Translations under genes and position numbers: made by a program
Shown: in pieces, positions 24,504 through 35,038 of the stretch
Layout of the letters: each line of letters opens with the position of its first letter
Position numbering within the stretch: position 1 is the stretch's first letter
From: Amyloporia xantha
Taxonomy: Eukaryota > Basidiomycota > Agaricomycetes > Polyporales > Adustoporiaceae
Assembly: GCA_036971615.1 (NCBI GenBank)
Contig: JAYKKR010000025.1
Span: forward strand, 186,001-250,000
Reading direction: 5' to 3'
DNA: 64,000 bases
The notes under the pieces: generated by a model
Seen by the model: the letters and a program-made list of their open reading frames with translations, nothing else
What the model was told of the DNA's origin: nothing
The model's database searches: none

Positions 24504-25226
24504 TCGGCCTGCACAATAATAAGCATACATGCAGGAGAACGGAATAGGAAAAATGTACTCGAAGAACGCTAGCTGTTCTAGCATGAATGACTCAACCTTG
24601 CCACGTGGTGCCTCCATCTCAACACGATAACCCGCATGATCACTCTGTTTGATGAGTCCATGGTACCCCTTGTAATGACCAGCGATGACTGACACACACT
24701 GGCCAATAAACAAGTCCTTGTGGTTGCGCAGACTCTCTAATGTGACCGGCCCGGAGTCACCCTGCAGAGGCAGATCCAGTGCTGCTAAATCATCCTCCGT
24801 ATAGTTCGGTGCGAGTTGCAGAATGCTATGCAGGGCTGATGCATCGCCAATTTGACCAAATCTACGGGGCAGATCGTAAAACTGCAAGTTCCTGACATGC
24901 GCTGTGAACTGAATGTTCAAAAGTATTTTGTTAGCTGTATTAGAAGCGACAGCAGGAAGATGAACCTGCTCATGAGGGTCATCTGCTCTTTCAGCAACTA
25001 ATCCCCACCTTCCTTTGCTATCTCCTCTTCGAATCGCAACCATATCTCCATCATGAAACTCCCTTTCAATGAGACTCAACGACACTGTGAAGATAATGTC
25101 TTGCAGTTCCGCGCCAACTTCACCCGTATCACCATTGTCGATCCTCCCAACGACACCTTTCTGTTCCCCCAATACTACACGCACCCTGTCCCCTACTGTT
25201 AGGGAAATGGGACTTTTTAGTCCCAA
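24504..25226 (-). pseudogene. Spt5-like KOW protein, central KOW exons
   Basis: Reading leftwards: VGDRVRVVLGEQKGVVGRID, then FHDGDMVAIRRGDSKGRWGL, then FIGQCVSVIAGHYKGYHGLI, three KOW motifs (the RNA-polymerase or nucleic-acid binding module of Spt5/NusG), plus MEAPRGKVESFMLEQLAFFE. A 57-nt GT-AG segment with a GCTAAC branch-like word lies in frame after ADDPHEQ, and a second intron (about 24515-24562) precedes the repeat R insertion. Spt5-like KOW genes of this type are multiplied in agaricomycete genomes, which suggests a dispersed family rather than the essential Spt5. The gene is interrupted on both sides: by a tandem-repeat block at 25227 and by repeat R at 24503. Confidence 0.7.
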
Positions 25227-26904
25227 GAGGTATTATCTTCTATTTCTAATTTCGGACTTCTCTATTGATCCTCAAGACCGAAGTATAGACTCATTTCTAT
25301 GCTATTTATCCTTGCTACTTATCCATTTACTCTTATTTTCACTTTAGAAGTACCGCTTTTGCCCTATTTCTCTTATAGTGCTTACTATGCTTACTGCGGT
25401 CTAGGTAAGTATTAAGACCAAAGCTACCTCAATTAGGTCGGTCTTAATACACCTATAGGATCACTGAGCTTCGCTCTCAAGGTCCTATCCATGTCTCTGA
25501 CTTGAAACCATGTCCAAACCTGCTCACAGCATCACTAACTGCAGTGCCTCCCTCACAGTCGCACTAGGAGTGGCACTAAGACCAAGGCCACTCTGAGGCT
25601 CACCAAGACCTCATGTAGGCTACATAGCCTCGGTCTTGTTGTGCTGTATAGCCCCAGTCATAGCCTCGCTTATTGTTCTCGTTTGAGGCTATACAAAGGC
25701 TATACTGTGCCACTTGAAGGGCAGTGACTAGGACAGTAGGAAAAAGCTTTGGACTTGATGTGCATGGTTAAAGCATGGTTAAAGCGAGGTAAAGGAATAG
25801 GTTAGAAGCCTCTGGTATTTAGAAGGAACATTTGAGTAGGTTCTATTCTGCTTATTTAATCTTGTCTCAGGAAATGTATATAAGACCGCTCTCATGTACA
25901 CTACAGAACAACATCTTCCATCCAATCCATTTGTAAGCTTCAGTGCTACATTGAGACCTTGTCTCCTTCTCGGTTTTGTAGGACTTGCCATAGCTACGCG
26001 CTGGTATCAGACCTATCCCAGACTCAACAAACTACTTATAGCTTCGCGCTAAGTAGCGGTCTTCGGTATTGCTTCGTGCTACCTAAAGACCTTAGTCTGG
26101 CAACAATACTTGAGAAGGATTTGAGTATCATTGTATCGTTTGAAGTACTACTTTGAAACCTTCTATTCATATCTTAAGACCTATCTGATAATACTCCAAG
26201 TCTATTCAATCTCTTCTATTCAAGTCTCTGTAGCCGATATACAGAACTTCACTGTGTCTCGGAATTGAAGACCTATTGCATTTGAGTTCAGTACAAGTAA
26301 GTAAGCCTGGCTCAAAGGTATTGACTTGTAACTCGTTGTGTGATCTGGTACAATCCCACTACCACGCCTTTGCCCTTTGGTTTTCAGTTAACTCTGAAAC
26401 CTTTCTTCATTCTATTCAAGTCTGGACTTGAATCCATTTGTATTCGTCATTAGAAAGGCTCAAAAGCGGTCTTACTCCGGTCTTATTAGACTCAGACTAA
26501 GTACCCTTTGAGACCTCTATAGTGAAGTCTATTACTTCATTTCCTTATCAAAGTGGTCTTACTACGGTCTTACTAGACTTGTAATCAATACCCTTTGATA
26601 CCTCTATAGTGGTATTAGCTTTCCTTTGAAGTCTATTGCTTCATTTCCTTCACAAAGCGGTCTTACGTCAGTCTTACAAGGCTTGTACTTAAGTCCTTTT
26701 GATACCATTATAGTGGTCTTAGCTTCTTCTTGAAGTCTGGCACTTCATTTTCTCAATAAGGTGGTCTTACTTCAGCCTTATTAGGCTCAGACTAAAAGCC
26801 CTTTTTATACCTTTATACCATTAACAGGGTATTAGCCTTATTTTGAAGTCCAGTGCTTCATTTTACATAACCTTTCTAGCTCGGTTTCAGCAGACCTTAG
26901 ACCT
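25227..26904. repeat. AT-rich insertion with about 105-bp tandem units inside the Spt5-like gene
   Basis: Separates two exons of the Spt5-like gene. From about 26460 to 26870 it is a tandem array with units holding CGGTCTTACTCCGGTCTTA, CCTTTGAGACCTCTATAGTG and AAGTCTATTACTTCATTTCC. The left part repeats GACCTTG/GGTCTTA words more loosely. No coding content recognised; ends not defined. Confidence 0.6.
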
Positions 26905-27443
26905 ATCCTAAGGGTCTTGCTGCAAAAGTCACCAGATCCATAACACCTACGCATATTGACATTCTATACTGTTCATCATATAGCATGTCCAGTTGGTTGC
27001 GAGGTATGACTTTGGAATGCGAAAACATGTTTAGATTGTCATCCGAGTACTGGTACATATCGGAAAGGTGACTAATTGTGGTGTCAAACCTTACTAGGCC
27101 ATCCTGACAATATGCCCTAGTTCTCGATAGCCAAAATCCTTCTCCATCCACTCGGCATGCCCTCGGTCTGTGAAGTTGAGCTATTAAGGCAATATCAGCA
27201 AGATGCTTCGGATGCTTCAGGACGCGTGTCATGAGTGTTTTGAGTGGCTTGGCTTTTTACTCCTCCTTGGTACGAAGATCTAAACGAGGGATCACCCAGA
27301 CTATAGCTGATTGACCATTCAAAGACTGAAGATACACCATGTCACCTTGATATCGTCCTCCATGAGGAGATACCCAAGTGCCCACGTGAAACTCACGGCA
27401 GGGAGCATAGACCAAGAGAGACGAATAATTCTCGCGAGGGAGG
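26905..27443 (-). pseudogene. Spt5-like gene, first KOW segment
   Basis: Reading leftwards from 27443: PRENYSSLLVYAPCREFHV, then GTWVSPHGGRYQGD and SAIVWVIPRLDLRTKEE (a KOW motif of the Spt5-like type), one in-frame stop after TKEE, then HLSDMYQYSDDNLNMFSHS and SKVIPRNQLDMLYDEQYR, which precede the central KOW block in Spt5-like proteins. It joins in frame to the segment at 28455-29006 if element T1 and one 2-bp CC duplicate are removed. Confidence 0.65.
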
Positions 27444-28454
27444 CATCAGGGAAAATCTCCCTTACTTATTAGTTCTTATTAACACTTGTTGAGATAAAAG
27501 AGTAACATAAGTCACATAAGTGTCATAAGTACTTATTATTTTACCCACTTGCTAATTGCCTCTCAGATAAGCATCATAAGTGCATAATGAGTACTCATGA
27601 GTACTTGATAAGAACTAAGTGAGAGGAAGGAAAAACAATGTTGCTTACCAAATGGTGAAAATCATCAATTAAAGAGTATCTTTGTGCCATGAGCAATGAC
27701 AGGTTGATAACAGAAGGTTGGAATAAAAATTCAAAAAATTAACACTTTCTGCCACCACACAGGATTGAACCAGTGACCTCTCATGATTGACTGCCTTATA
27801 AGGCATGACCTGTAGCACTTTACCACTACACCACAAGTCCACACCTTTTTCAACTCATTCACATTAATATAAGGCTTCCTAAGTATGAAGACTTGTGTCT
27901 TTTTGTTGCTTGGCTGCTGCTATACTTCTCCATAGACCTTTGATGCAATTATATCTCCACTTCATTTTTGTGGATAAACAGAAGGCTCTCTATCAAATGC
28001 AAGTACTTTTTGCAGTATTTTCTTTCTCAGATTGAGATAAAAAAAGAATAATTTCTTAAGGTGTATCTTTGTGACCTTGTTCAAGGAGTACAATATAAGT
28101 CTATGAATAAAAAGGCTTGTTTATTATGGTGCTCATTCTACATATCTAGTCCATACTAGTTACTAGCACAGCACAGCTGAAGTAAGTGAGCAATTGGAAG
28201 ATCTCATAACGACTTTCTGAGAGTTTGATTAGCATCTTGAGACAAATTAGCACTCAATAAGAATCTGATGAGTAGAATTAGAGAAATATAAGATAGATGA
28301 GCATTCAGTAAGAATCTGATGAGTGGAACTAGAGATGTGTGAGATAGATGAGCAGTCAATAAGAATCAGATGAGTAGAATAAGAGACATATAAGTTGGAT
28401 AAGAATGGTAAGTATTCAATGAGCTCTAATAAGTAAGGGAGATTTTTCCTGATG
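27444..28454. mobile_element. TIR element T1 (CATCAGG ends)
   Basis: Left end CATCAGGGAAAATCTCCC, right end the inverse with one A/G change; the inverted repeats run about 29 bases (to CTTACTTATTAG). GG is found just outside both ends, and removing T1 with one GG restores the reading frame of the interrupted gene. Inside is a SINE head (27750-27840) and a set of about 55-bp direct repeats (GATGAGTAGAATTAGAGA, 28260-28400). No transposase. Confidence 0.75.
27750..27840 (-). repeat. tRNA-derived SINE head, copy 2
   Basis: Reading leftwards from 27840: GGACTTGTGGTGTAGTGGTA (A-box region) and GGTTCAATCC (27762-27771, B box). Same head as 5858-5942, but different sequence follows. Nested in element T1. 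Confidence 0.6.
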
Positions 28455-29006
28455 GGAATTGAACTTCGAAAATACGAAATCCACACTTTCGAGCGAAAGT
28501 GATAGGGTCAGAAAGATCTGTAGCACGACCAGCCTCATATAAAAGATTAATTAAATTGGCATTGGGTTTAAGATGAAATCGTACCTCGATCTTGAGGAGA
28601 GCAATAGTTGTATTGGCAGCTGCATCCATCCAAAGTGCGTGAACAGGACCTGCAAGTCCCTCTCCATGGATGGAGAGGGAATCCGGTCGCCCAGATCTCT
28701 CCTCATAAGACTGAGCGAGCAACTGCGCCTCTTGGTCTTCGAGATTGCTTAAAAGATGCTGGGTAAATCTATTAGTTGCCTGAGGCGTGTGTTGACAAGG
28801 TAAATCATTGTCGTAGAAAAAGTATCCTGTAAATACTGATAAATCATATCATTATCCATATGAAAATGAGTTCATGTACAGAGATCGTCATCTCGATCTT
28901 CCTCATCTTCTTTGTCGTCGGCAACTTCAGCTTCCACATCTAGGAAGCGTGACACTCCACTTGGCCTTGTTCCTGCATGGCATCAACGAGGTCTTCTCAT
29001 AGACAT
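28455..29006 (-). pseudogene. Spt5-like gene, N-terminal segment
   Basis: From the ATG at 29004-29006: MSMRRPR, a TGA where an Arg codon is likely, then SGVSRFLDVEAEVADDKEDE, an acidic N terminus of the form RFLD-E-AE followed by acidic residues that I associate with Spt5-like proteins. After a non-matching stretch comes FTQHLLSNLEDQEAQLLAQS, then sequence ending CGFRIFEVQF at the T1 insertion. The stretch between may hold the NGN-type domain but I cannot show its motifs. Confidence 0.5.
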
Positions 29007-29057
29007 ATCCAATGGCAAACCATGAGCAACAACACGCGCTAATCATCAGGAAAAATC

Positions 29058-29604
29058 CATCAGGAAAAACCCCTTTGGCCCTAGGTTGACCTAGGAGTGA
29101 CCTAGGCTGCCCTAGGGCACTCAGAGCACCCAGAGTACTCAGAGGACTCAGAGCAAACCAGGTTGCTCTTAGAGAAAAGTTATTTAGGTTTTGGAACCCA
29201 GGTTGACCTGAGTCAGACCTGAGGTCAGTCCTAGGTTGACTCAGGATATACCATATTTCAGTCTCAATATTCTTGGGATCACTTCAGTTCACACTTATGA
29301 AAGACAGAATATAAATATATTCAGATATAATACAATACAGATGTGATACAAATAAATGTAACATATATTTGTGAAATACTAGAAGGAGAAATATGCGAGG
29401 CACTTACCATTCATTACTATCAATACAATATAATGAGTTTCAGAAGCAAAACAACAGACTTACTCACATTACAATCCCAGACAGAATTGGAGCATAGGCA
29501 GATGGTGAAAAGAATTGTGAAGCGTAAGAACAGCTGAGAGATTGAAGTATGAATGGAAGATCAACATGAGCTTAGACATGTCCACTCACCAATTGCTACA
29601 ACTT

Positions 29605-29653
<49 letters not shown>

Positions 29654-30662
29654 TGCACACTGAGTACAAGTGATATCTGTCATGCACAGTGATACATCAG
29701 CATCAGCTTTGAAAGGACGGGTAGACTTACTTTGTATTGTCATTGTATGGCTATAGCCAGTACCTATAAGTAAGACTATAGTTGAAGATGAAGAAAGAAG
29801 ACACGCACTTGTTGCCTTTCAGGTCAACAGCGTCCAACCAGTCCTGTTAAGTGTTACTCCTCATGCCATCCCAGAGATAGCTCAGATAGTATAAGTAAGG
29901 CAACAGACTAGATGAGCACCCAGAAGATTAGAAAAAGAGATAAATAGACCAGAGGCAGACAAAGTAGAAGTGACAGCAGGACAGCAAACGCGAGAGTGAA
30001 GGAGTTAGAAGAGAAACGAGTGCAGTGACTGCTGTGGAATGAAGACGTGGCAGATCATGGGAAGGTCACATGACCTTTAACCAGTGCATCATAACACGCT
30101 CATTTCTTACATTTAAAGCCTCTGTTACCTCAATATTGCTCATTCTATCCCTGGATCTGGTCTTTTGTATCAATTAGAATGTACAGAATACATATTCTAA
30201 GTGCTATACTGTGTCAATACCACCTTACCATTGCTCTTTTTCATAGTAACTATTTGTCCACTTGTATTCTCTATTATGAGAACAATTCTACTCTCAGACA
30301 TCTTAAGCACAGATTGCTGGTGGAGAAAAATTGTTCTGTCTTCATACTGCTCATATTCTATGATATATTTGTTAGTAATAGTTTTCACTACTGGTAAAGT
30401 AAATGGCTTAGCATTCAATTGACAAACCACTACATTTGGTGTAAATGGTTGGATACATATATATACCAAACTGTCTGCAAATATTATGACATGGTTCAGA
30501 GTGCAAAATTACACAAAATCATTGAGTAAGAGATATGTCAAAAAATCTCAAAGCCACCCAAGTTGACCTGGGGTAACCTGAGATGACCTGAGACAACCTG
30601 AGAAATCTCAGGTCTGCCAGAGTGACCCAGGTGAACCTAGAGCAAAAGTGTTTTTCCTGATG
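29058..30662. mobile_element. TIR element T2 (CATCAGG ends)
   Basis: Left end CATCAGGAAAAACCCC and right end inverse of CATCAGGAAAAACACT; inverted repeats of about 30 bases including CTAGGTT. Subterminal regions carry repeated GGTTGACCTAGG-type words (29085-29250 and 30550-30640). A second partial end, CATCAGGAAAAATC, lies directly outside the left end (29044-29057). No transposase found. The right end abuts a Pif1-like helicase fragment. Confidence 0.65.
29608..29651 (+). repeat. (AG)n microsatellite
   Basis: Twenty-two perfect AG dinucleotides inside element T2. Confidence 0.95.
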
Positions 30663-30767
30663 TCACTATGCAATAGAAGTGATGGACCGAACTTTACGCG
30701 ATGTGTTGGACATCAACAGGCCATTTGGAGAAATCACAGTGCTGTTTGGAGACAATTTCCGTTAGCG
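30663..30767 (+). pseudogene. Pif1/Helitron-type helicase fragment
   Basis: The frame reads HYAIEVMDRTLRDVLDI then NRPFGEITVLFGDNFR, the block around DRTLRD and FGGDFRQ of Pif1-family helicases, which in fungi are mostly carried by Helitrons. Only about 34 codons remain. The expected next residue (Gln) is replaced by the start of repeat K. Confidence 0.65.
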
Positions 30768-30945
30768 TCTCCGAAGTTCAGTCCAGAACCAAGGTCCGAA
30801 CCCCAAACCCTCGAACTGGACCCAAGGTTTGGTCCAGTTCAGGTTCAGTCCGGCAATAGACCACTAGGTTCAGTCCGGGGTTCTGGACTTGCAGCGTCTT
30901 GTACAAACGCGGTCCGAACGTGTCCGAACGGCGAACCAAAAATTA
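30768..30945 (+). repeat. repeat K, copy 1
   Basis: Starts TAGCGTCTCCGAAGTTCAGT and runs through many GGTTC/GTCCGGTTC words to CGGCGAACC. A second copy is at 47714-47900 inside another retroelement's integrase. Both start in the same place. No ORF. Confidence 0.65.
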
Positions 30946-31034
30946 TATTATACTCACTGCCAGCCTCGCTCTACAGCACGCTACGTCTTCGCCCTTACAC
31001 CGGTCCTGCAGCTCACGTACCGCCCTGTGCACGC

Positions 31035-32128
31035 TGATACGACCTACGAAACCCTAACCCCTAACCTGGGTGCGACCTAAAGGGACTAGAGAGACGGATT
31101 ATAGTCTAAGTGAGAGGGGAGTTAGCAGCAAGGGTGTCCCGCGGTTCGAGTGAACACGAGAAACGCCTTCGAAGAGGCTACGAACGCTAGGGAACAATAC
31201 GATGTAGCTCAACACGTCGTCGAAGCTACTCGAAGACTGTGGGTAGTTAGCGGGACTCGGTAGAGATGATCGAAGCTCGATAGAGCTCTTCGATGTATCG
31301 TAGAAGAAATAGAAACGATTCGAGAGGTGGACTTAGCTAGGACGCGGTTCGAGACGCAATGCAGTACTTCGACAATAGTCGAAGTCGATCATAAGATCAA
31401 AGGTTCGACGAGACGGTTTCGACGAGTAAACACAGTAGACGAGGTTTCGAGGTTACGCAGCGAAGGACGAAGTGACGCAGTAGAACGCAGTAGAAGACTT
31501 AGACGCAGGGCGAACTCGACTTATGAGCTCTGAACTCCAGGGGGAAAAAGAACTTGTATTTGAGAGAGAAATACGACAGATTTTATACTACGAAACAGAA
31601 CGCTAACGACTATCGAGAGTGGCACACTAGTACGAGTGGCTTTGCATTGTCCTACACGAGTCCGCCTCACCGAGTGGCACGTATCGAGTCCATCGGTCGA
31701 GTGACATCATGCCGAACGTGGAGATGAAGAGAAACATACAATACAACTCGGACCGACATCCGACTTCAAAGGCACGCCGCGAGGCTCGATACCTAATCGG
31801 GAAAGACCGGACGCGTCGGGGTGGCACGAAGCGATGCATGCACTGTACGAGCGGCGTCGTGTGGCACCATTGTTCGCTGAATGCAGGAGATGGCCTGAGA
31901 TCTAGGGACGAGGCATCGGAACGACCGCGCCGAGCTTCGAGCAAGCATAGAGAACAGTAGAAGCGGTCGAAGAGCGTCGAAGGGTACTGAGCGTCGGGGG
32001 TCACGTGCGTAGCATCGAGGAACGTCGAAGGCGAAATCGAAGGCCTGGGCGAGTGAGCCGAAGTGCCGGGCGGGATGCGATTGCCGAAAAGAGCTGTATC
32101 GGGGCCCAGAGGGGCTTGGCGCCTATCA
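31035..32128 (+). repeat. LTR-like repeat R, copy 4 (most complete)
   Basis: TGATACGACCTACGAAACCC to GGCGCCTATCA, 1094 bases, with all internal blocks of the family and a ACGATGT word near 31200 that is split in copy 3. No clear target duplication: CACGC to the left, TCTCC to the right. Confidence 0.75.
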
Positions 32129-32270
32129 TCTCCTCCTTATTGAAATTTGAACCGTCCTCGGTCCTCCACGTGATGCGAGAAGCGTGATGATCGTGAATGG
32201 ATCAAAGCGGCATGGCAACCCGTGTCGGTTTCGAACACCTCGTGGTCGGCGCTAAACGCTGGTCGAAAAG

Positions 32271-32281
32271 GGGATATAAGC
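32271..32281 (+). promoter_or_regulatory. TATA box
   Basis: GATATAAGCAG about 90 bases before the ATG at 32368-32370, followed by a pyrimidine-rich start-site region. It is well placed for the gene at 32368. Confidence 0.5.
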
Positions 32282-32367
32282 AGGGTGGACTTAGCCTCAT
32301 TTTCCCCAGCCCATCGTTCCATCATCGCCGCCTCGCTATAGCTCTTCGTATACTCGCTGCTGTTATC

Positions 32368-33782
32368 ATGTCCGCTGCCTCTCGATCTGTCACTCCTGCC
32401 GTCGCCTCGCGCTCCCAGCGTGCTCTCGAATGGCTCGTGAAGGCCCTCGACAACCCACCGTCCAACGTCGAACCGATCGAGGTCCTCGAGGCCTGGGCGC
32501 AAGATGTCGTGTCATTCTTGGTAAGTCCTTTAACCATTCTTCCTTTGAGGCCAGCTTGACTTTGCCGCATTTCTCCTAGGACACGTGCCGCAAGACACTC
32601 GGTTCGATCACCGACGCCGAGATCGAAGGCCGAATGCTGACAGTCGCAGGCGAGCTCGCCGAACGAGCAACTGAGTCGTGGCTTTCGTGGGCCCGCGGTG
32701 ACTGGCCGGCTCTCGCCGCCGCTATTGACTCGGTTCTCAAGTGTCGCGCCGATGAAGAAAAGCGACTCGCCGCTGAAGAGGAACGGCGCCTCGAAGAGGC
32801 TCGAAAACGTGAGCAAGCTGCCGAAGCCCGCCGTCTGGACGACGAGCGCCGCAAGAAGGAAGATGACGATCGGCGCAAGCGCGAGGACGACGAACGTCAG
32901 AAGAAGGCTGAAGAGGAGCGTCGTGAGCAAGAGGCCGCCGACGAAGAGCTGGCGAAGATCGCGGCCGCCAAAGGTTTGGTCGAAGAGTCCGCCGCGCCTG
33001 GTGATTCGAAAGGCAAGGGCCGTGCCATCGACGATGACAACATCATCGAAATTTTTGATGACCCCTTGATTGTAAGTCTTCTCTGTTTCTTCCGACTCCG
33101 TTTCTTGCTCGTAGAAGACTCCCAAGGCCGCCGAGCGACCGCTACCGCTAGTCGAGGCTGAGAGGGCCGCGATTGCGCTCGTGAAGCGGCAGAGCGGACA
33201 AAAAGTAAGTTCGAACTTCCGTCAATGGTTCTTGTGCTGATGCCTCTTGTTGTAGTGCGATCGCTGCGCGGGTTACCGTAGCGCTCCCGTCGAGTGTGTC
33301 TGGGTCGACGGGTCACCCTCGTGTGAGAAATGCATTCAGACCATACAGGGCTGTTATTACGACGGCGTCTCTGTCCTTGGGAAGACCAAGAAGGTTCGAA
33401 ACGGCGGTGGTTTGAAGAAGTGCAGTAAGTCCTTTCGGTGCTGGAGGCCGTATTTCGACTAATCGTGTTGCCTTTGTAGCTCGTCTGCCATCGCCGGGTC
33501 CTTCGACCGCTGGGTCGAACAGCTCGAAGCACCGCCGAGTGCCTCTGCCGAAGCTATCGCTGCCGCTCGATGGAGGTACGTGACTCGGACTCGAAACCGA
33601 CGATCTGGACTCCATGGACCTGGCGCCTCGCTCGTGCGCCATCGTTCGCGTGATTCGGGAAGAACACGCCCTCCTCGAAACGTGCATGAAGGTCCTCCGC
33701 GACGCTGATACCCATCTCCAACAGATGGAGGAAGCTGCGCTCAAGGGGGCGGACTTTGAGCCGGTGTCGGACGACGAGTAGG
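32368..33782 (+). CDS. unknown coiled-coil protein with a Cys-rich zinc-binding motif, five or six exons
   Basis: Starts MSAASRSVTPAVASRSQRAL. Exons are separated by short introns with clear GTAAGT donors and TAG acceptors (about 32521-32579, 33072-33109, 33205-33254, 33425-33479). The second exon holds a long charged helix (about 32740-32960; KRLAAEEERRLEEARKREQA), then an acidic DDDNIIEIFDD. A later exon has CDRCAGYRSAPVEC and CEKCIQTIQGC, a Cys-rich zinc-binding arrangement. The last frame ends ADFEPVSDDE. The final junction near 33575 does not splice cleanly, so either a frameshift or an unusual intron is present. Similar coiled-coil plus Cys-cluster proteins occur repeatedly in mushroom genomes, possibly retroelement-associated; function unknown to me. 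Confidence 0.55.
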
Positions 33783-34250
33783 CGATGACGCAGCTCTTTC
33801 TCGTAGATAGTCGTAGAATTGTAGAATGTTGTGTCGGGTGCGGGGAAATCAAAATGTGGCCTTAGGCCTAGACGAACACTCGCGGGAACTAAGAGAAAAA
33901 GAAATGAAAATAAGCGTGTTCGAAGCAAGTCGTAATATGATCGAAGGACATAGAAGGTGAAACCGAACCATTCGTAGCGAGGGAAAAATGGAGTTAATGA
34001 AAATATAGGCTCAGTTTGTCATCACAGCCTAGGAGGACTCGTCTAAGGTGAGCCTCCGCGCAACGGTCGATTCGAAGCGTTCGAAGAACGTCGAACGATA
34101 TCGCGACTTTATCAAGTTGAATCAAAGATATTCGTACAAGGGATGGTCTAGAACGTAGGAGAAAATCAAGCATATAGCGTAACATGAGAGCAGAAATGGA
34201 GAGAAGAAAGTACACATCGTGTTGTACAAGTAAGAAAAACGGGAGAACCT
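33783..34250. other. gene-free stretch between convergent genes
   Basis: Probable 3' untranslated regions of the plus-strand gene and of the minus-strand integrase; no repeat or RNA recognised. Confidence 0.4.
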
Positions 34251-34831
34251 CTATTCGTCACGTTCTTCGGCTTCTTCGACTTCATCGTCGTCATCGTCGC
34301 TGAGAGAATTTGATAGTTCGAGTTCTCGAAGGCGCTCTGTCGAGACATCTTCGAGATCTTCGGGAATTGGGATGGATTTGCGCGCGAAATACGGGATGAC
34401 GCGGAATGCTGCGATGGGTCGATCAAGGACTGTACCGTCGAGCTCGCACACAATGTACGCGCCACCCTTGTTGCGCGAGACAACGATGAGGGGGCCTAGG
34501 TATCGCGGGTGCATCTTGCGGCTGAGGGACTTCTCGATCTTCGTGTTGCGTACGAGCACTAGGGCTCCACGCTTGAAGTTGAAATCCTGGATCGAGTGTT
34601 CGTGCTCCTTTTTGAAGCGAATGGCTGCCATTCGACGTGCTTCGTAGACCTTCGAATGGAGTTCGGTGACTTGCTTGACGCGTTTCTGGAGCGCGATGGC
34701 TCGTCGGGCGATGAGGTCGGTCGTCGAAAGAATCGAAGTTGGCGGGGGTTGGAGATACGTTGCTTCGACGATATTGAGAGGAATGAGCGGATGGGTGCCC
34801 GTAACAGCGAAGTATGGTGAGCAGCCCATGC
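34251..34831 (-). pseudogene. Ty3/Gypsy integrase C-terminal part, cut by element B
   Basis: Starts at the element B junction with GCSPYFAVTGTHPLIPLNI and EATYLQPP, then a long basic helix, MHPRYLGPLIVVSRNKGGAY, CELDGTVLDRPIAAFRVIPY, and an acidic tail. This is the post-catalytic part of a basidiomycete Gypsy integrase. The catalytic core upstream is missing because the frame runs into the left terminus of element B at 34832. Confidence 0.75.
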
Positions 34832-35038
34832 CACCAACTTATGTAGACCTGATGCACCAACATGTTGGGTAGGCCCAAACACGGTTATGCACCAGGCAGC
34901 GCATTGGCCTGGCTGTTGGTGCATCAGGTGCTAGGGGCCAAATAGGGCAGGTGTAGTGTGACAGTAGCTGGTGTCGTATGGCTTATAAATCAGGCTGAAA
35001 GCGGAAATATACATTAAATCTATAGCAGATGTGTATAA

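Noticed and set aside
29608..29651. AG microsatellite as a regulatory GAGA element
   Set aside because: A perfect dinucleotide run inside a transposon with no promoter features nearby; ordinary microsatellite.
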